Positions 25,672-36,380 are shown, counted from the first letter of the stretch. The stretch: 64,000 nucleotides of DNA from Mycolicibacterium iranicum (GCF_014190915.1 NZ_JACHVU010000001.1:744001-808000), one strand, 5' to 3'. Notes: generated from the sequence alone by a model not told the origin. Program-made: numbers and translations.

Positions 25672-26540
25672 CTGGGCCGGAGACCGACGCGGCCGGCGAC
25701 GGTCTCCAGCACCGCGAGGTGTTCCTCGACGGTGCGCAGGCCCGCTCCCATCGTGTTCACCGCGACGTGGGTGGCGCCGTGCTCGGCCCACGCGTCGAGG
25801 TCGGCGACCACGCGCTCAAGGTCGTGCTGCCAGCTGACCTGGCCCTCCATGCCGATGCCGGCCGGGTCACGTCCGGCGTCGCGCGCGGCCGCGGCGATCG
25901 TCGAGAGGGCTTCGGTGAGGCGCGGACCCGGGGGATGCATCGGAAACCAGCCGTCGGCCAGGCGACCGACGCGCGCGTAGGCGGGCGGGCTCGCGGCGCC
26001 GATCCACAGGGGGATGGGCCGCTGCGTCGGAAGGGGCGCGATCCCGGCGCCGGTCACCCGGTGGTGGTCGCCGTCGAAGCTGACCGATCGCTGCGTCCAC
26101 AGTCGGCGCAGCAGCTCGATCTGTTCCTCGACGCGCCGCCCGCGGGTGGTGAACCGCTCGCCGAGCGCCTCGTACTCCACGGCGTTCCAGCCCAGCCCGA
26201 TCCCGAGCCGCAGCCGGCCGGCGCTGAGCAGATCCACCTCCGCGGCCTGTTTGGCCACCAGCGCGGTCTGGCGCTGCGGCAGGATCACCACACCGGTGAC
26301 CAGCTCCAACGACGTGGTGACCGCGGCGAGAAAGCCGAACATCACCAGGGGCTCGTGGAACGTGGTGTCGATGTCGTAGGGACCCGCCCAGCCGGTGTGC
26401 ACGTCGGGGTCGGCCCCGAGCACATGGTCGTAGGCGAGCAGGTGGGTGAAACCGAGCTCCTCGACACGGCGGCCGTAGGCACGGACCGCCTCCGGGTCGC
26501 CGCCGAGCTCTGTCTGGGGAAATACGACACCGATGCGCAT
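25668..26540 (-). CDS. LLM-class F420-dependent oxidoreductase
   Basis: A 290-residue luciferase-like TIM-barrel protein beginning [16 protein letters not shown], a start found in the mycobacterial F420-dependent TIGR03619-type group. Other marks are [32 protein letters not shown] and [22 protein letters not shown]. It probably uses F420H2 to reduce or oxidise a small organic molecule; the substrate is unknown. ATG at 26540. It shares its CTAG stop with the convergent rhomboid gene and is divergent from the HAD gene (41 bases). Confidence 0.88.
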   Translation of the reverse strand: MRIGVVFPQTELGGDPEAVRAYGRRVEELGFTHLLAYDHVLGADPDVHTGWAGPYDIDTTFHEPLVMFGFLAAVTTSLELVTGVVILPQRQTALVAKQAAEVDLLSAGRLRLGIGLGWNAVEYEALGERFTTRGRRVEEQIELLRRLWTQRSVSFDGDHHRVTGAGIAPLPTQRPIPLWIGAASPPAYARVGRLADGWFPMHPPGPRLTEALSTIAAAARDAGRDPAGIGMEGQVSWQHDLERVVADLDAWAEHGATHVAVNTMGAGLRTVEEHLAVLETVAGRVGLRPS

Positions 26541-26580
26541 GACCAACAAGCTATTGAGCGAAAGGGGGTATGAGTGGGTA

Positions 26581-27279
26581 ATGCTCGGTCTTCCCGAACG
26601 GATACGCGCGTGCCTTTTCGACCTCGACGGCGTGCTCACCGACACCGCCAGCGTGCACCGGCGCGCCTGGAAGGCGATGTTCGACGAGTATCTGCACACC
26701 CTGCAGCAGCAGTTCCGTCCCTTCGACGCGGGCGAGGACTACGAGCGCTACGTCGACGGGAAGCCGCGCGCCGACGGCATCCGGTCGTTCCTCGACAGCC
26801 GCGGGATCTCCGTCGACGAGGAGACGGTGACGCGGTTGGGTGACCGGAAGAACCTGATGTTCCGGCAGACGCTGGAGAGCGACGGGGTGGAGGTCTTCGA
26901 GGGGTCGCGGCGCTACCTGCAGGCCGCCGCCGACGCCGGGCTGCGTCGCGCGGTCGTGTCCTCCAGCGCCAACACCCGCGAGGTGCTCGAGCTGACCGGG
27001 CTCGACGTCTTCATCGAGGAGCGGGTCGACGGCGTGACGTTGCGCGAGCAGGGTCTGCGCGGCAAGCCCGCGCCGGATACCTTCCTGCGCGCCGCCGAGC
27101 TGCTCCACGTCGCGCCGGCGGAAGCCGCCGTGTTCGAGGACGCGCTGTCCGGGGTGGCCGCCGGCCGCGCCGGGGAGTTCGGGATCGTGGTCGGTGTGGA
27201 CCGCACCGGACAGTCAGAAGAGCTGCGGCACAACGGCGCCGATATCGTCGTCACCGACCTGGGGGACCTGCTCACATAA
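26581..27279 (+). CDS. Beta-phosphoglucomutase-like HAD hydrolase
   Basis: A 232-residue HAD protein. Motif 1 is [11 protein letters not shown], with both catalytic Asp; the Ser of motif 2 lies in VVSSSAN, the Lys in GKPAPDTF, and the acidic motif 4 in [12 protein letters not shown]. With the GH65 gene starting in its stop codon, it fits the pair in which a disaccharide phosphorylase releases beta-glucose-1-phosphate and this mutase makes glucose-6-phosphate. The arrangement matches Rv3400-Rv3401. ATG at 26581 has a GGGGG stretch 12 bases upstream; a TTG at 26554 is a weaker option. Confidence 0.9.
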   Translation: MLGLPERIRACLFDLDGVLTDTASVHRRAWKAMFDEYLHTLQQQFRPFDAGEDYERYVDGKPRADGIRSFLDSRGISVDEETVTRLGDRKNLMFRQTLESDGVEVFEGSRRYLQAAADAGLRRAVVSSSANTREVLELTGLDVFIEERVDGVTLREQGLRGKPAPDTFLRAAELLHVAPAEAAVFEDALSGVAAGRAGEFGIVVGVDRTGQSEELRHNGADIVVTDLGDLLT

Positions 27280-29648
27280 TGATGATCACCGACGACGCCT
27301 TCCCGGTGGAGCCGTGGCAGGTGCGTGAGACCGAGCTGCGGATCGACCTGCTGCCGCAGACCGAGTCGCTGTTCGCCCTGTCCAACGGGCACATCGGACT
27401 GCGCGGCAATCTCGACGAGGGCGAGCCCTACGGGCTCCCCGGGACGTACCTGAACGGGTTCTACGAGATCCGTCCGCTGCCCTATGCCGAGGCGGGCTTC
27501 GGCTACCCCGAGGACGGCCAGTCGATCGTGGACGTCACGAACGGCAAGCTGATCCGCCTGCTCGTCGACGACGAGCCGTTCGACGTCAGGTACGGCGAAT
27601 TATGTTCGCATGAGCGGACTCTCGACATGCGCGCCGGAACCCTCACCCGAACCGCGGAATGGGTGGCGCCGTCGGGCAAACGGGTGAAGGTGAACTCGAC
27701 CCGGCTGGTGTCGCTGGCCCAGCGCGGGCTGGCCGCCATCGAGTACATCGTGGAAGCCGTCGACGACGTCCTGCTGACGGTGCAGTCCGAGTTGGTCGCC
27801 AACGAGGACCAGCCGTCGCAGTCCGACGATCCGCGGGTGGCCGCGGTACTGGAGAAACCGCTGGAGGCGGTGCAGCACGAGGTCAGCGAGAACGGAGCCA
27901 TGCTGATCCACCGCACGCGCGCCAGCGAGCTGACCATGGCCGCGGCGATGGACCACCTCATCGAGGCGGAGGGCCGGGTCGACATCAGCGGTGACGCCGG
28001 GGAGGACTGGGCGCGCACGACGTTCGTCTGCGCACTCAAATCCGGTGAGCGGCTGCGTCTGGTCAAGTTCCTCGCCTACGGGTGGTCGAGCCTGCGGTCC
28101 CGGCCGGCGCTGCGTGACCAGGTGGCCGCGGCGATCGCGGGTGCCCGCTACACGGGCTGGCAGGGCCTGCTCGACGCGCAACGCGAATACCTCGACGACT
28201 TCTGGGACTGCGCCGACGTCGAGGTCGACGGCGACGCCGACTGCCAGCAGGCGGTGCGCTTCGGGCTCTTCCACGTGCTGCAGGCCAGTGCCCGCGCCGA
28301 GCGCCGTGCCATCGCCGGCAAGGGGCTGACCGGGACCGGCTACGACGGCCACGCCTTCTGGGACACCGAGGGATTCGTGCTGCCGGTGCTCACCTACACC
28401 GCCCCGCGGGCGGCCGCCGATGCGCTGCGCTGGCGGGCGTCCACGCTGGATCTGGCCCGCGCCCGCGCGGCCGAACTGGACCTCAAGGGGGCCAGCTTCC
28501 CGTGGCGCACCATCCGCGGCGAGGAGTGTTCGGCGTACTGGCCGGCGGGCACCGCGGCGTTCCACGTCAACGCCGACATCGCGATGGCGTTCGACCGCTA
28601 CCGGGTGGTCACCGGGGACGATTCGCTCGAAAAAGACTGCGGGCTGGCCGTTCTCGTGGACACGGCGCGGCTGTGGCTGTCGCTGGGGCACCACGACCGC
28701 TACGGCAGGTGGCGCATCGACGGCGTGACCGGACCCGACGAGTACACCGCGATCGTGCGCGACAACGTGTTCACCAACCTGATGGCGGCGCAGAACCTGC
28801 GGATCGCCGCCGACGCGTGCACGCGCCACCCCGACGCGGCGCGCGACATGGGGGTCGACACCGAGGAGACCGCCGCGTGGCGCGACGCCGCCGACGCGGT
28901 GCACATTCCGTACGACGAGGAGCTCGGCGTGCACCCGCAGTGCGACGGGTTCACCCACCTGAGGGAGTGGGACTTCCGCGCGAACACGAAATACCCACTG
29001 CTGCTGCACGAACCGTATGTGCGGCTGTACCCGACGCAGGTGATCAAGCAGGCCGACCTGGTGCTGGCGATGCAGTGGCAGAGCCATGCGTTCACTCCCG
29101 AGCAGAAGGCCCGCAACGTCGACTACTACGAGCGGCGCACCACGCGGGACTCCTCGCTGTCGGCGTGCACGCAGGCGGTGATGTGCGCCGACGTCGGCCA
29201 CATGGAACTGGCCCACGACTACGCCTACGAGGCGGCCCTGATCGATCTGCGGGACCTGCACCACAACACCGGTGACGGGCTGCATCTGGCGTCGCTGGCG
29301 GGCAGCTGGACCGCCCTGGTCGGGGGATTCGGCGGACTGCGCGACGACGAAGGCGTCCTCGCACTCGATCCGCACCTGCCCTCGGGGATCTCCCGGCTGC
29401 GATTCCGGTTGCGCTGGCGGGGTTTCCGGGTGACGGTCGAGGCCGACCACGACACGGTGACCTACACGCTGCGCGACGGTCCGCGGGGGGCCCTGACGAT
29501 CCGGCACGCGGGGGAGTCGCTGGAGATCACCACCTCCGAGCCGACCCGCGTCCCCGTACGGCCGCGGGTTCCGCTGCTCCCGCCCCCGCAGCAGCCGCCG
29601 GGACGGGAACCGCTGCGGCGCAAGCGGACCTCAGATCTGGAGTCGTGA
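27279..29648 (+). CDS. Glycoside hydrolase family 65 disaccharide phosphorylase
   Basis: A 789-residue GH65 protein, close in length to mycobacterial Rv3401. It has the N-terminal super-sandwich domain (ETLFALSNG-like start: ESLFALSNGHIGLRGNL), the (alpha/alpha)6 barrel, and the general-acid Glu in VTGPDEYTAIVRDN. The FWDTEGFVLPV segment and the late KQADLVLAM are also family marks. GH65 members phosphorolyse trehalose, maltose or kojibiose; which one cannot be read here. The start overlaps the HAD stop by one base. The last 40 residues are Pro/Arg-rich, and the end overlaps the convergent kup gene by 18 bases. Confidence 0.9.
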   Translation: MMITDDAFPVEPWQVRETELRIDLLPQTESLFALSNGHIGLRGNLDEGEPYGLPGTYLNGFYEIRPLPYAEAGFGYPEDGQSIVDVTNGKLIRLLVDDEPFDVRYGELCSHERTLDMRAGTLTRTAEWVAPSGKRVKVNSTRLVSLAQRGLAAIEYIVEAVDDVLLTVQSELVANEDQPSQSDDPRVAAVLEKPLEAVQHEVSENGAMLIHRTRASELTMAAAMDHLIEAEGRVDISGDAGEDWARTTFVCALKSGERLRLVKFLAYGWSSLRSRPALRDQVAAAIAGARYTGWQGLLDAQREYLDDFWDCADVEVDGDADCQQAVRFGLFHVLQASARAERRAIAGKGLTGTGYDGHAFWDTEGFVLPVLTYTAPRAAADALRWRASTLDLARARAAELDLKGASFPWRTIRGEECSAYWPAGTAAFHVNADIAMAFDRYRVVTGDDSLEKDCGLAVLVDTARLWLSLGHHDRYGRWRIDGVTGPDEYTAIVRDNVFTNLMAAQNLRIAADACTRHPDAARDMGVDTEETAAWRDAADAVHIPYDEELGVHPQCDGFTHLREWDFRANTKYPLLLHEPYVRLYPTQVIKQADLVLAMQWQSHAFTPEQKARNVDYYERRTTRDSSLSACTQAVMCADVGHMELAHDYAYEAALIDLRDLHHNTGDGLHLASLAGSWTALVGGFGGLRDDEGVLALDPHLPSGISRLRFRLRWRGFRVTVEADHDTVTYTLRDGPRGALTIRHAGESLEITTSEPTRVPVRPRVPLLPPPQQPPGREPLRRKRTSDLES

Positions 29649-31583
29649 CCCGATGATCACCGTCCGGTCCAGCGGCAGGCCGAAGTGGGCGGCCGCGTCG
29701 GCGGTGATGTGGGACGTCGCGATGAAGAGCCGTTTGCGCCACGGCGCCATCGTGGGAGCGTCGCCCTGGCACAGCTCGAGCTTGGACAGGAAGTAGGTCG
29801 CGTGGTCGAGGTCCAGCGGGCCCTCGGTCTGTGACGGGTCGAGCAGCCGCAGGGCGCGGGGCACGTCGACCCGGTCCATGTAGCCGAAACGGGCAATCAC
29901 ACGGATGATTCCGTCGTCTGCGGCGCCCAGATCGTCGACGCTGAGCCGCTCGGCGTCCGCTATCCGGGGGACGGGTTCGGTGGTGAGCGACACGATGACC
30001 ACATGCTCGGCGAGCACATGATTGTGGTCGACGTTCGACCGCATCGAGAGCGGCGCGGTGTCGTCGCCGTACCCCTCCCGCCCGTCCGCCCCCCGATTGA
30101 GGAACACCGCCGTGCCCGGCAGCCGCAGCAGCGGCGGGGTCCTGGTGCCCAGACCGTCGATGAAGTCCTGCATCGGGCCTTCGGCCTCGCGCCGGGCCCG
30201 CGTGACGACGACGCGCCCGCGCTGCCACGTCGTCATCACCGTGAACGCGCTGACGGCGATCAGCAGCGGCAGCCAGGCGCCGTGCACGAGCTTGGTCATG
30301 TTGGCCGCGAAGAACATCAGGTCGACGCACAGCAGCGCGCCACCCCCGGCGATCACCAGCCACAGCGGCGCACCCGCCCGGGTGCGCGCCAGGTAGAGGA
30401 ACAGCAGGGTGGTGATCGTGATGGTGCCTGTCACCGCCATGCCGAACGCGTACGCCAGCGCCGACGAGCTGCGGAACGCGAACACCAGGATCAGGACGGC
30501 GACCAGCAGCACGCCGTTGATCCACGGCACGTAGATCTGGCCGATGGTCGAGGCCGAGGTGTGCTGGATGCGCAGCCGCGGCAGGTAGCCGAGCTGGGCG
30601 GCCTGCGAGGCCACCGAGAACGCCCCGGTGATGACGGCCTGCGACGCGATCACCGTGGCCGCGGTCGCCAACAGGATCAGCGGGATCCGCGACCACTCCG
30701 GCATCAGCAGGAAAAACGGTGCGCGCACGGCGGATTCGTCATCGAGCACCAGCGCGCCCTGCCCGAGGTAGTTCAGGGTGCAGGCCGGCAGCACCAGGCC
30801 GAGCCAGCCCAGGGTGATCGCCTTGCGGCCGAAATGGCCCATGTCGGCGTACAGCGCCTCGGCCCCCGTGACCGCCAGCACGACGGCGGCCAGGGCGAAG
30901 AACGCGATGTGGAAGTGCCCGGTGAGGAAGCCCAGGGCGTAGGTCGGCGACAGCGCCCTCAGAATGTCGGGATTGCGCGCGATACCGCCGACGCCCAGCG
31001 CGCCGATCGCGACGAACCACAGAATCATCACCGGCCCGAAGAACCGTCCGACCGCCGCGGTGCCCCGCCGCTGCACGCTGAACAGCGCGAGGATGATCAC
31101 GGCGGTCACCGGCACGACGAGGTCCTTGAAGTCGGGGTCGACGACCTCGAGACCCTCGACCGCGGACAGCACCGAGATCGCCGGCGTGATCATGCTGTCG
31201 CCGAAGAACAGCGCAGCCCCGAAGACGCCGAGGGCGGCCAGCGCCGCCGTCGTGTGCCGGGTGCTGGGCGCCCCCCACTTCCGGACCAGGGTGATCAGCG
31301 CCATGATGCCGCCCTCGCCGTGGTTGTCGGCGCGCATCACCAGCGTCACGTAGGTCAGCGTCACGATCGTCATCACCGACCAGAAGATCAGCGACACCAC
31401 GCCGTAGACGTTGTGGGACGACACCGGCACCGGATGCGGATCACCGGGGTCGAACACGGTCGCCAGGGTGTAGATCGGGCTGGTGCCGATGTCGCCGAAG
31501 ACCACGCCGAGCGCCCCGACCACGATGGCAGGCCGCAGCGAGCTCCTGCTCCTGATCCCCGATGTGTTGTCGATGTGCCACAT
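29631..31583 (-). CDS. kup: Kup-type potassium uptake protein
   Basis: A 650-residue K+/H+ symporter of the KUP/HAK family. The N-terminus carries ALGVVFGDIGTSPIYTL, the first-helix signature, then 12 predicted helices to about residue 440 and a 200-residue cytoplasmic tail. GEGGIMAL and FFGDSMITPAISVLSAVEG are further marks. It takes up K+ at low concentration or low pH. It is a single gene, divergent from a hypothetical gene by 41 bases and convergent with GH65. Confidence 0.93.
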   Translation of the reverse strand: MWHIDNTSGIRSRSSLRPAIVVGALGVVFGDIGTSPIYTLATVFDPGDPHPVPVSSHNVYGVVSLIFWSVMTIVTLTYVTLVMRADNHGEGGIMALITLVRKWGAPSTRHTTAALAALGVFGAALFFGDSMITPAISVLSAVEGLEVVDPDFKDLVVPVTAVIILALFSVQRRGTAAVGRFFGPVMILWFVAIGALGVGGIARNPDILRALSPTYALGFLTGHFHIAFFALAAVVLAVTGAEALYADMGHFGRKAITLGWLGLVLPACTLNYLGQGALVLDDESAVRAPFFLLMPEWSRIPLILLATAATVIASQAVITGAFSVASQAAQLGYLPRLRIQHTSASTIGQIYVPWINGVLLVAVLILVFAFRSSSALAYAFGMAVTGTITITTLLFLYLARTRAGAPLWLVIAGGGALLCVDLMFFAANMTKLVHGAWLPLLIAVSAFTVMTTWQRGRVVVTRARREAEGPMQDFIDGLGTRTPPLLRLPGTAVFLNRGADGREGYGDDTAPLSMRSNVDHNHVLAEHVVIVSLTTEPVPRIADAERLSVDDLGAADDGIIRVIARFGYMDRVDVPRALRLLDPSQTEGPLDLDHATYFLSKLELCQGDAPTMAPWRKRLFIATSHITADAAAHFGLPLDRTVIIGSRLQI

Positions 31584-31624
31584 TGTCGCTGACGCGGCCG
31601 GACTTTCGCGTTAGAACGGAGGGC

Positions 31625-32494
31625 ATGGGGTTCGCGGTCGACGAGGCGCTCGACGAGTTGTACAGGGCCCGGCCCGAAGACTTCACCGGGCTGCGCACCA
31701 GGCTGGCCGCGGCGGCCAAGAAGAGCGGGGACACCGATGCCGCCAAGCGCATCACGGGCAGCCGTAAACCGACGACGGCGGCCTGGGCGGTCAATGCGCT
31801 GGCGCTCACCACGGCGGCCCGTGCGCAGCTCGCCGATCTCGGGTCCCGGCTGCGCGAGGCGCATGCGGCCATGGACGGCGAGGCCATCCGCGCACTGACC
31901 GCCGAGCAGCGCAAGCTCGTCGACGCGCTGACCCGCACCGCGCTCACGCAGGCTGGGGTGTCCTCCCCGTCGGCCGCGCTGCGCGACGACGTGACCTCGA
32001 CACTGCAGGCCGCCGTGGCCGATCCCGACGTCACCGACCGGCTGGGCCGCCTCGCCAAGGCCGAACAGTGGTCGGGATTCGGCGATTTCGGGGTCAGTGC
32101 CGCCAAGCAGGCCTCGGCGGTGGCCCCCACCACCAGGAGCCCGAGACCGGACAGGGCCGCGGAGGGCTCGGGCGCGAAGACCCCGGGTGCCAAGACCCCA
32201 AGCGCGAAGACCACGACCGACAGGGCCCCCAGCAAGAAGGTCGACGAACGCGCGCAGAAGGCCCGTGCCGCGCTGGCCGCGGCCGAACGGGCCAAGTCCG
32301 ACGCCGACGCCGCGCTCACCGAGCTGCAGTCCGACCTGGCCACCGCCCGGCTGCGGCACCAGGACGCGCAGCGCCGGCTCGCCGCGGCGCAGGAGGCGCT
32401 GGCCGCGGCCGAGGACTCCTACGCGGCGGGCAAGCAGGCCAGCCGCGACGCCGCCGACGCGGTGAAGGCGGCCAAGCGGGCGGTCAGAGGCTGA
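31625..32494 (+). CDS. Conserved Ala/Lys-rich helical protein
   Basis: A 289-residue soluble protein. The N-terminal domain contains LYRARPEDFTGLRTRLAAAAKK and a characteristic TGSRKPTTAAWAVNAL. A low-complexity Lys/Thr/Pro/Ala linker follows (about residues 175-205), then a C-terminal coiled-coil helix rich in Ala, Arg and Asp. I know this layout as an uncharacterised actinobacterial protein; function unknown. ATG at 31625 has ACGGAGG just upstream, a good ribosome site. The basic linker could bind nucleic acid, which is only a guess. Confidence 0.78.
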   Translation: MGFAVDEALDELYRARPEDFTGLRTRLAAAAKKSGDTDAAKRITGSRKPTTAAWAVNALALTTAARAQLADLGSRLREAHAAMDGEAIRALTAEQRKLVDALTRTALTQAGVSSPSAALRDDVTSTLQAAVADPDVTDRLGRLAKAEQWSGFGDFGVSAAKQASAVAPTTRSPRPDRAAEGSGAKTPGAKTPSAKTTTDRAPSKKVDERAQKARAALAAAERAKSDADAALTELQSDLATARLRHQDAQRRLAAAQEALAAAEDSYAAGKQASRDAADAVKAAKRAVRG

Positions 32495-32577
32495 CACGAT
32501 AGGTTGCCTGCAGCGGCGCATCACTGCGTCGCGGTAAGCGAAATGTTCAGCGCCACGCTTAGATTCGGGGGTCGGCC

Positions 32578-33864
32578 ATGGAACCGCAACCGCAGTCCGA
32601 CATTCGCCGGGTGGTGACGGGCGCCTCGATCGGCAATGCCGTGGAGTGGTTCGACTTCGCGATCTACGGCTTCCTGGCGACCTTCATCGCCGCGCACTTC
32701 TTCCCGTCGGGCAACGACACGACCGCGCTGCTCAACACCTTCGCCATCTTCGCCGCGGCGTTCTTCATGCGTCCCCTCGGCGGGTTCTTCTTCGGCCCCC
32801 TCGGCGACCGCATCGGCCGGCAGAAGGTGCTCGCGGTCGTCATCCTGCTGATGTCGGCCGCCACGCTGGGCATCGGACTGTTGCCCACCTACGAGACCAT
32901 CGGTCTGGCCGCGCCGCTGCTGCTGCTCGTGCTGCGGTGCCTGCAGGGCTTCTCGGCCGGCGGCGAGTACGGCGGCGGAGCGGTCTACCTCGCCGAATTC
33001 GCCAGCGACCGCCGCCGCGGGCTGACGATCACGTTCATGGCCTGGTCCGGCGTGCTGGGGTTCCTGCTCGGGTCCGTCACCGTGACCCTGCTGCAGGCCC
33101 TGCTGCCCGCCGAGGCGATGGAGAGCTACGGCTGGCGCATCCCGTTCCTGATCGCCGGGCCGCTGGGCCTGGTCGGCCTCTACATCCGGCTGCGTCTGGG
33201 CGACACCCCGCAGTTCGCCGAGCTGAACAAGGCCGACAAGACCTCCGACTCGCCGTTGCGGGAGGCCGTCGGCACGTCGTGGCGCCAGATCCTGCAGGTG
33301 ATCGGCCTGTTCATCGTGTTCAACATCGGCTACTACGTCGTGTTCACCTTCCTGCCAACGTATTTCATCAAGACGCTGGAGTTCTCGAAGTCCGATGCGT
33401 TCCTGTCGATCACCCTGGCCTGCGTGGTGGCGCTCGTCCTGATCCTGCCCCTGGCCGCATTGTCGGACCGGGTGGGCCGCCGCCCCCTGCTCATCGCCGG
33501 CGCCGCCGCGTTCGTCGTGCTCGCCTACCCGCTGTTCCTGCTGCTCACCTCCGGCTCGCTGGTGGCCGCCCTCGCCGCGCACTGTCTGCTCGCCGCGATC
33601 GAGTCGGTCTACATCTCGTGCGCGGTGTCGGCCGGCGTCGAACTGTTCGCCACCCGCGTTCGGTTCAGCGGGTTCTCGGTCGGCTACAACGTGTGTGTGG
33701 CGCTGTTCGGCGGCACGACCCCGTACGTGGTCACGTGGCTGACCGCGTCCACCGGCAACTCGATAGCCCCCGCGTTCTATCTGATCGCGGCCGCCGCGGT
33801 GTCGCTGGGCACGGTGCTGACCCTGCGTGAGAGCGCCGGCCGTTCGCTGGCGCAGGTCCACTGA
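32578..33864 (+). CDS. MFS transporter, metabolite:H+ symporter (ProP/MHS) type
   Basis: A 428-residue carrier with 12 predicted helices. The N-terminus [18 protein letters not shown], the loop motif [10 protein letters not shown] and [21 protein letters not shown] are hallmarks of the MHS family (ProP, KgtP, ShiA). These move osmolytes or carboxylates with protons; the cargo here is unknown. ATG at 32578 follows a GGGGGTC stretch. A hairpin straddles its stop codon. Confidence 0.9.
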   Translation: MEPQPQSDIRRVVTGASIGNAVEWFDFAIYGFLATFIAAHFFPSGNDTTALLNTFAIFAAAFFMRPLGGFFFGPLGDRIGRQKVLAVVILLMSAATLGIGLLPTYETIGLAAPLLLLVLRCLQGFSAGGEYGGGAVYLAEFASDRRRGLTITFMAWSGVLGFLLGSVTVTLLQALLPAEAMESYGWRIPFLIAGPLGLVGLYIRLRLGDTPQFAELNKADKTSDSPLREAVGTSWRQILQVIGLFIVFNIGYYVVFTFLPTYFIKTLEFSKSDAFLSITLACVVALVLILPLAALSDRVGRRPLLIAGAAAFVVLAYPLFLLLTSGSLVAALAAHCLLAAIESVYISCAVSAGVELFATRVRFSGFSVGYNVCVALFGGTTPYVVTWLTASTGNSIAPAFYLIAAAAVSLGTVLTLRESAGRSLAQVH

Positions 33865-33891
33865 TGCTTGGCTAGGGTGGGCTCAAGCATC
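33863..33891 (+). terminator. Hairpin at the end of the MFS gene
   Basis: GATGCTTG (33863-33870) and CAAGCATC (33884-33891) form a perfect 8-bp stem with a 13-base loop, overlapping the last bases of the TGA stop. It separates the MFS gene from the short gene at 33924. No T-tract follows. Confidence 0.4.
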
Positions 33892-33923
33892 CACCACAGG
33901 CATCCACAGGGGAGGCGCGCGGG

Positions 33924-34232
33924 ATGAAGCTCCGGGTTTTGCCCTACGTCACCGTCGAGATCGACGACCGGCTGCGGCGCCGGCTGCGCCGGGCGGGCGA
34001 GCGGCTGCGGGTCGACATCCGCGCCTACCTGCTCAGCGCCGCCGACGACGTGGACACGGCCGTCGACACCGCCGGCGACCGCGTGCGCGGGCTGTGCGAC
34101 CGCGCCGTGCACCGCGTGGATTCCGTGGTGGCCACCGTCAACGACAAGATCGCGCCGGACGGCGCCGCGACCACGCCGCAGCGGCCGCACCTTCGGGTGG
34201 TCGGGGACGTCGGGGGTAAGGAAGCGTCCTAA
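33924..34232 (+). CDS. Small conserved hypothetical protein
   Basis: A 102-residue, charged and probably helical protein (RLRRRLRRAGERLRVDIRAYLL, then repeated DxVDTAVDTAGDRV turns) with no signal peptide or membrane helix. ATG at 33924 follows GGGGAGG at the right distance. Function unknown. It lies between two transporter genes on the same strand with 27 bases to the next. Confidence 0.7.
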   Translation: MKLRVLPYVTVEIDDRLRRRLRRAGERLRVDIRAYLLSAADDVDTAVDTAGDRVRGLCDRAVHRVDSVVATVNDKIAPDGAATTPQRPHLRVVGDVGGKEAS

Positions 34233-34259
34233 TCAGGCGGTTCGGCGCAGCGCGGTGAA

Positions 34260-35186
34260 ATGTGCTTGCCTTGTCGGGTGATCGGCCATGGACTTACCGT
34301 GCTGCTGGCATTCCTGGCCGCGGTGTTTCTCGCCGTCGGCATCGTGGTTCGCCAACGGGCCACCCTCGACGTACCCGCCGAGCACGGCATCAGCCCCGTC
34401 ATGTTCGCGACACTGATCCGCCGGCCCCTGTGGTGGATGGGCACCGCGTCGGCGGTCGCGGGGTTCGTGTTCCAGGCACTTGCGCTGGCCAACGGCTCGC
34501 TCCTGCTGGTGCAACCGATCCTGGTCTCGGCGCTGCTGTTCGCCCTGCCGCTCAGCGCCCGCCTCGCGCACCGCACGGTGACGCGCTCGGAGTGGGCCTG
34601 GGCCGTGCTGCTGACCGTCGCGCTGGCGGTCTTCGTCGTCCTGGCCAAGGCCAGCCCGGGTGACTACGAGGCGTCGCTGACCACCTCGACGGTCGTGGCC
34701 GTCGTGTGCACCGTCGCGGTGCTGGCCTGCGTGATCGTCGCGACCCGCATCGTGGGCTGGATCCGGGCGGTGCTGCTGGCGGTCGCCGTCGGTGTCCTGT
34801 TCGGCGTCGTGGCCGTGCTGACCAAGCTCGTCATGCACATGCTCACCCACGAGGGTGCGGTCGCGGTGCTGACCACCCCGGTGCTCTACCTGCTGGTGCT
34901 GATCGGGGTCGGGGCCACGCTGCTGCAGCAGTCGGCGTTCCACGCCGGATCGCTGCAGACGTCGGTGCCGACCATGCTCGTGCTGGAGCCGATGATCGCG
35001 GTGATCCTCGGGGCGGTCGTGCTCGGCGAGCACCTCAACGTCGGGCACTGGGACCTGATCGCGATCGGGGTCTCGACGGCCGCGATGGTCGCGGGCACGA
35101 TCGCGCTCGGACGCGACGAGGGCGCCTACGAGGAACGCCTCACCGGTGGCGAGGAGTCGGCTCAGGCCGCCTCGGGCAGGGGATAG
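34260..35186 (+). CDS. DMT/EamA-type membrane transporter
   Basis: A 308-residue membrane protein with about nine or ten helices and two halves of similar build, as in DMT-superfamily or NIPA-like carriers. Residues such as [23 protein letters not shown] in the first half and [28 protein letters not shown] in the second are the paired repeat ends. Cargo unknown. The start is uncertain: ATG at 34260 or an in-frame GTG at 34278. The 3' end overlaps the convergent sigma factor gene by 25 bases. Confidence 0.82.
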   Translation: MCLPCRVIGHGLTVLLAFLAAVFLAVGIVVRQRATLDVPAEHGISPVMFATLIRRPLWWMGTASAVAGFVFQALALANGSLLLVQPILVSALLFALPLSARLAHRTVTRSEWAWAVLLTVALAVFVVLAKASPGDYEASLTTSTVVAVVCTVAVLACVIVATRIVGWIRAVLLAVAVGVLFGVVAVLTKLVMHMLTHEGAVAVLTTPVLYLLVLIGVGATLLQQSAFHAGSLQTSVPTMLVLEPMIAVILGAVVLGEHLNVGHWDLIAIGVSTAAMVAGTIALGRDEGAYEERLTGGEESAQAASGRG

Positions 35187-35746
35187 CCCCGGTCCTTCGC
35201 GACCTCGGACAGCACCGCGCGCAACTGCGTGCGCCCGCGGTGCAGGCGCGACATCACGGTCCCGATCGGCACGTCGATCAGCTCGGCGATCTCCCGGAAC
35301 TTGCGGCCCTCGACGTCGGCGTAATAGACCGCGGTGCGGTACTTCTCGGGCAGCGCCCGCATCGCCGCGACGATCGCGGGGTCGGCCGCGCCCGCGAGCA
35401 CGACGTCCTCGGTGGACCCGGGCGCGGCGCTGCTGTGGTTGGCCGCCAGCAACTGACCGTCGCTGAACTCGTCGGTGAACTGCAGCGTCGGACGGTGCTG
35501 CTGCCGGCGGTAGGCGCTGATGTGGGTGTTGTGCATGATCCGGTACAGCCAGCCGACGAGGTTAGTGCCCTCACGGAAACTGCCGAAGGCCGCGTAGGCC
35601 TTGACGGCCGTCTCCTGCAGGAGGTCCTCGGCGTCGGCATGGTCGCGGGTCAACTTGAAGGCGTGGCGGTACAGTTCCGCGATCAGCGGAACGGCATCGC
35701 GTTCGAAACGGGCGGTGAGCTGGTCGTCGTGGGAGCCGGTACGCAT
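35162..35746 (-). CDS. ECF sigma factor, SigH/SigR-like
   Basis: A 194-residue ECF sigma factor. Region 2 reads [20 protein letters not shown] with [20 protein letters not shown], and region 4 reads [26 protein letters not shown]. The start [20 protein letters not shown] and the overall sequence resemble mycobacterial SigH, the thiol-stress sigma factor. No ZAS-type anti-sigma (RshA-like) gene follows, because the DMT gene converges here, so it is probably one of the extra SigH paralogues of environmental mycobacteria or is controlled from elsewhere. ATG at 35746 is preferred over an Arg-rich extension to 35818. Confidence 0.88.
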   Translation of the reverse strand: MRTGSHDDQLTARFERDAVPLIAELYRHAFKLTRDHADAEDLLQETAVKAYAAFGSFREGTNLVGWLYRIMHNTHISAYRRQQHRPTLQFTDEFSDGQLLAANHSSAAPGSTEDVVLAGAADPAIVAAMRALPEKYRTAVYYADVEGRKFREIAELIDVPIGTVMSRLHRGRTQLRAVLSEVAKDRGYPLPEAA

Positions 35747-35824
35747 GAGGAAACTCTCGCGCGTGGCGGGGCCCGGGTCTGCCCGGCTGGCCCCCAATCC
35801 CGTTCGGGAGAACCGCAACCCCGC

Positions 35825-36271
35825 CTACCGGTTATCCCCCAGGCCGCCGGCGTGCCAGGACGACCAGCGCCGGATGTCGACCGAGACCACCGGGCCGTCG
35901 AGCTCGACGCGCCGGTACTGCGGGTACTTGGCGCGCAGCGACGCATACCCGTTGGCCATCTCCAGGCCGCTGTGATGGATCGTCGCCGCACCGTCGGCAC
36001 GCACCCACCACAGCTGCGTCCAGTCGGGGTCGTAGTGGTCGACGAGCAGGCTCACGGTGGGGTTGCGTTCGATGTTGACCAGGCGACGGAGGCGTTGTGT
36101 CGTCTTGGGTTTGGCGTCGACGGCGGTGTACAGGATGTCCGTGCGGTGTTCGGGGATCGCGAACACCACCGGAACCACGTGGGGTACGGCGTCGGGCCCC
36201 GCGGTCGCGAGCATCGCCACCGGGGACGACGCGAACGCGGCGATCGCATCGAACGCACCGGATTCGGCCAT
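35825..36271 (-). CDS. PPOX-class F420-dependent oxidoreductase (TIGR03668-like)
   Basis: A 148-residue split-beta-barrel protein with [24 protein letters not shown] at the start and [30 protein letters not shown] in the middle, the pattern of the F420-binding PPOX/FDOR-B group in mycobacteria. It likely reduces a small molecule with F420H2, but the substrate is unknown. It lies upstream of the ECF gene on the same strand, with 78 bases between stop and the ECF start, so co-transcription is possible. Confidence 0.85.
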   Translation of the reverse strand: MAESGAFDAIAAFASSPVAMLATAGPDAVPHVVPVVFAIPEHRTDILYTAVDAKPKTTQRLRRLVNIERNPTVSLLVDHYDPDWTQLWWVRADGAATIHHSGLEMANGYASLRAKYPQYRRVELDGPVVSVDIRRWSSWHAGGLGDNR

Positions 36272-36380
36272 ACGACCAGGGTAGGGTTCGGTGCGGTCGG
36301 CGGGATCCGTTCACGGCGGAGACGTCGGCCGGTTACCGCAGAGACACCGCGCAGCCTCCTGCCCATCGGAAGGTTCGGCA

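Noticed and set aside
36272..36380. TPP or other riboswitch before the AfuA/PotD-type operon
   Set aside because: The 109-base gap has no CTGAGA or other conserved core and is too short for the usual folds.
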